Source: Mobilitalea sp.
GTDB lineage: Bacteria; Bacillota_A; Clostridia; Lachnospirales; Lachnospiraceae
Length of the DNA: 14,096 nt
Assembly (NCBI GenBank): GCA_029974875.1
Contig: JARKQP010000606.1
Coordinates: forward strand, 1-14,096
Direction: 5' to 3'
Below the pieces are notes generated by a model, which saw nothing but the letters and a program-made list of their open reading frames with translations, ran no database searches and was not told the origin of the DNA. Made by a program: the position numbers and the translations under genes. Of the stretch, positions 14,091 through 14,096 are shown one piece after another; the first letter of the stretch is position 1; each line of letters opens with the position of its first letter.

Positions 14091-14096
14091 CCTCCT
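14091..14096 (-). promoter_or_regulatory. Ribosome binding site of rpsR
   Basis: Perfect AGGAGG on the minus strand at the extreme end of the window, seven bases before the rpsR ATG. Confidence 0.9.

Overview
The window looks like the chromosome of an anaerobic Clostridia member, most likely Lachnospiraceae or a close relative. The S18 protein is of the Lachnospiraceae type, ribosome binding sites are strong AGGAGG/GGAGG, spacers are AT-rich, and a secreted protein carries the fibronectin-III type common in that family. This placement is by eye.

Layout: (1) 1-970, minus: nearly complete glutathionyl-hydroquinone reductase (YqjG/ECM4-like). (2) 1262-1735, minus: GNAT acetyltransferase. (3) 1736-2227: AT-rich spacer with a perfect 25-bp inverted repeat, a seven-unit ~20-bp tandem array and an intrinsic terminator. 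(4) 2228-10425, minus: one compact eight-gene operon. In transcription order it encodes a Gfo/Idh/MocA oxidoreductase, a lipoprotein sugar-binding protein, a double ABC ATPase, a permease (a complete CUT2/ribose-type importer), a TIM-barrel isomerase/epimerase, a second Gfo/Idh/MocA oxidoreductase, a small DUF6379-like protein (C-glycoside deglycosidase beta-subunit type) and a second TIM-barrel protein resembling the matching alpha subunit. (5) 10426-10651: divergent control region with a promoter and a symmetrical inverted repeat. (6) 10652-11803, plus: AraC-family regulator, very probably of the operon. (7) 11871-13370, minus: secreted three-repeat plus FN3 protein interrupted by one in-frame TAA. 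(8) 13692-13740: terminator of the ribosomal operon, then rpsR (S18) at 13811-14083, minus.

The centre of interest is the operon. It pairs a small-molecule importer with two NAD(P)-type oxidoreductases and an adjacent alpha/beta pair resembling enzymes that break C-glycosidic bonds after C3 oxidation of the sugar (DgpA plus DgpB-DgpC in gut strain PUE; DfgA-DfgB of Eubacterium cellulosolvens; bacterial CarB-CarC). It contains no glycoside hydrolase, sugar kinase or phosphotransferase gene. The simplest reading is import of an intact small glycoside or unusual sugar, oxidation to a 3-keto sugar, elimination-type cleavage, and isomerisation of the keto-sugar, all under a divergent AraC regulator. 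Family assignments are from motif recognition; substrate and chemistry are inference.
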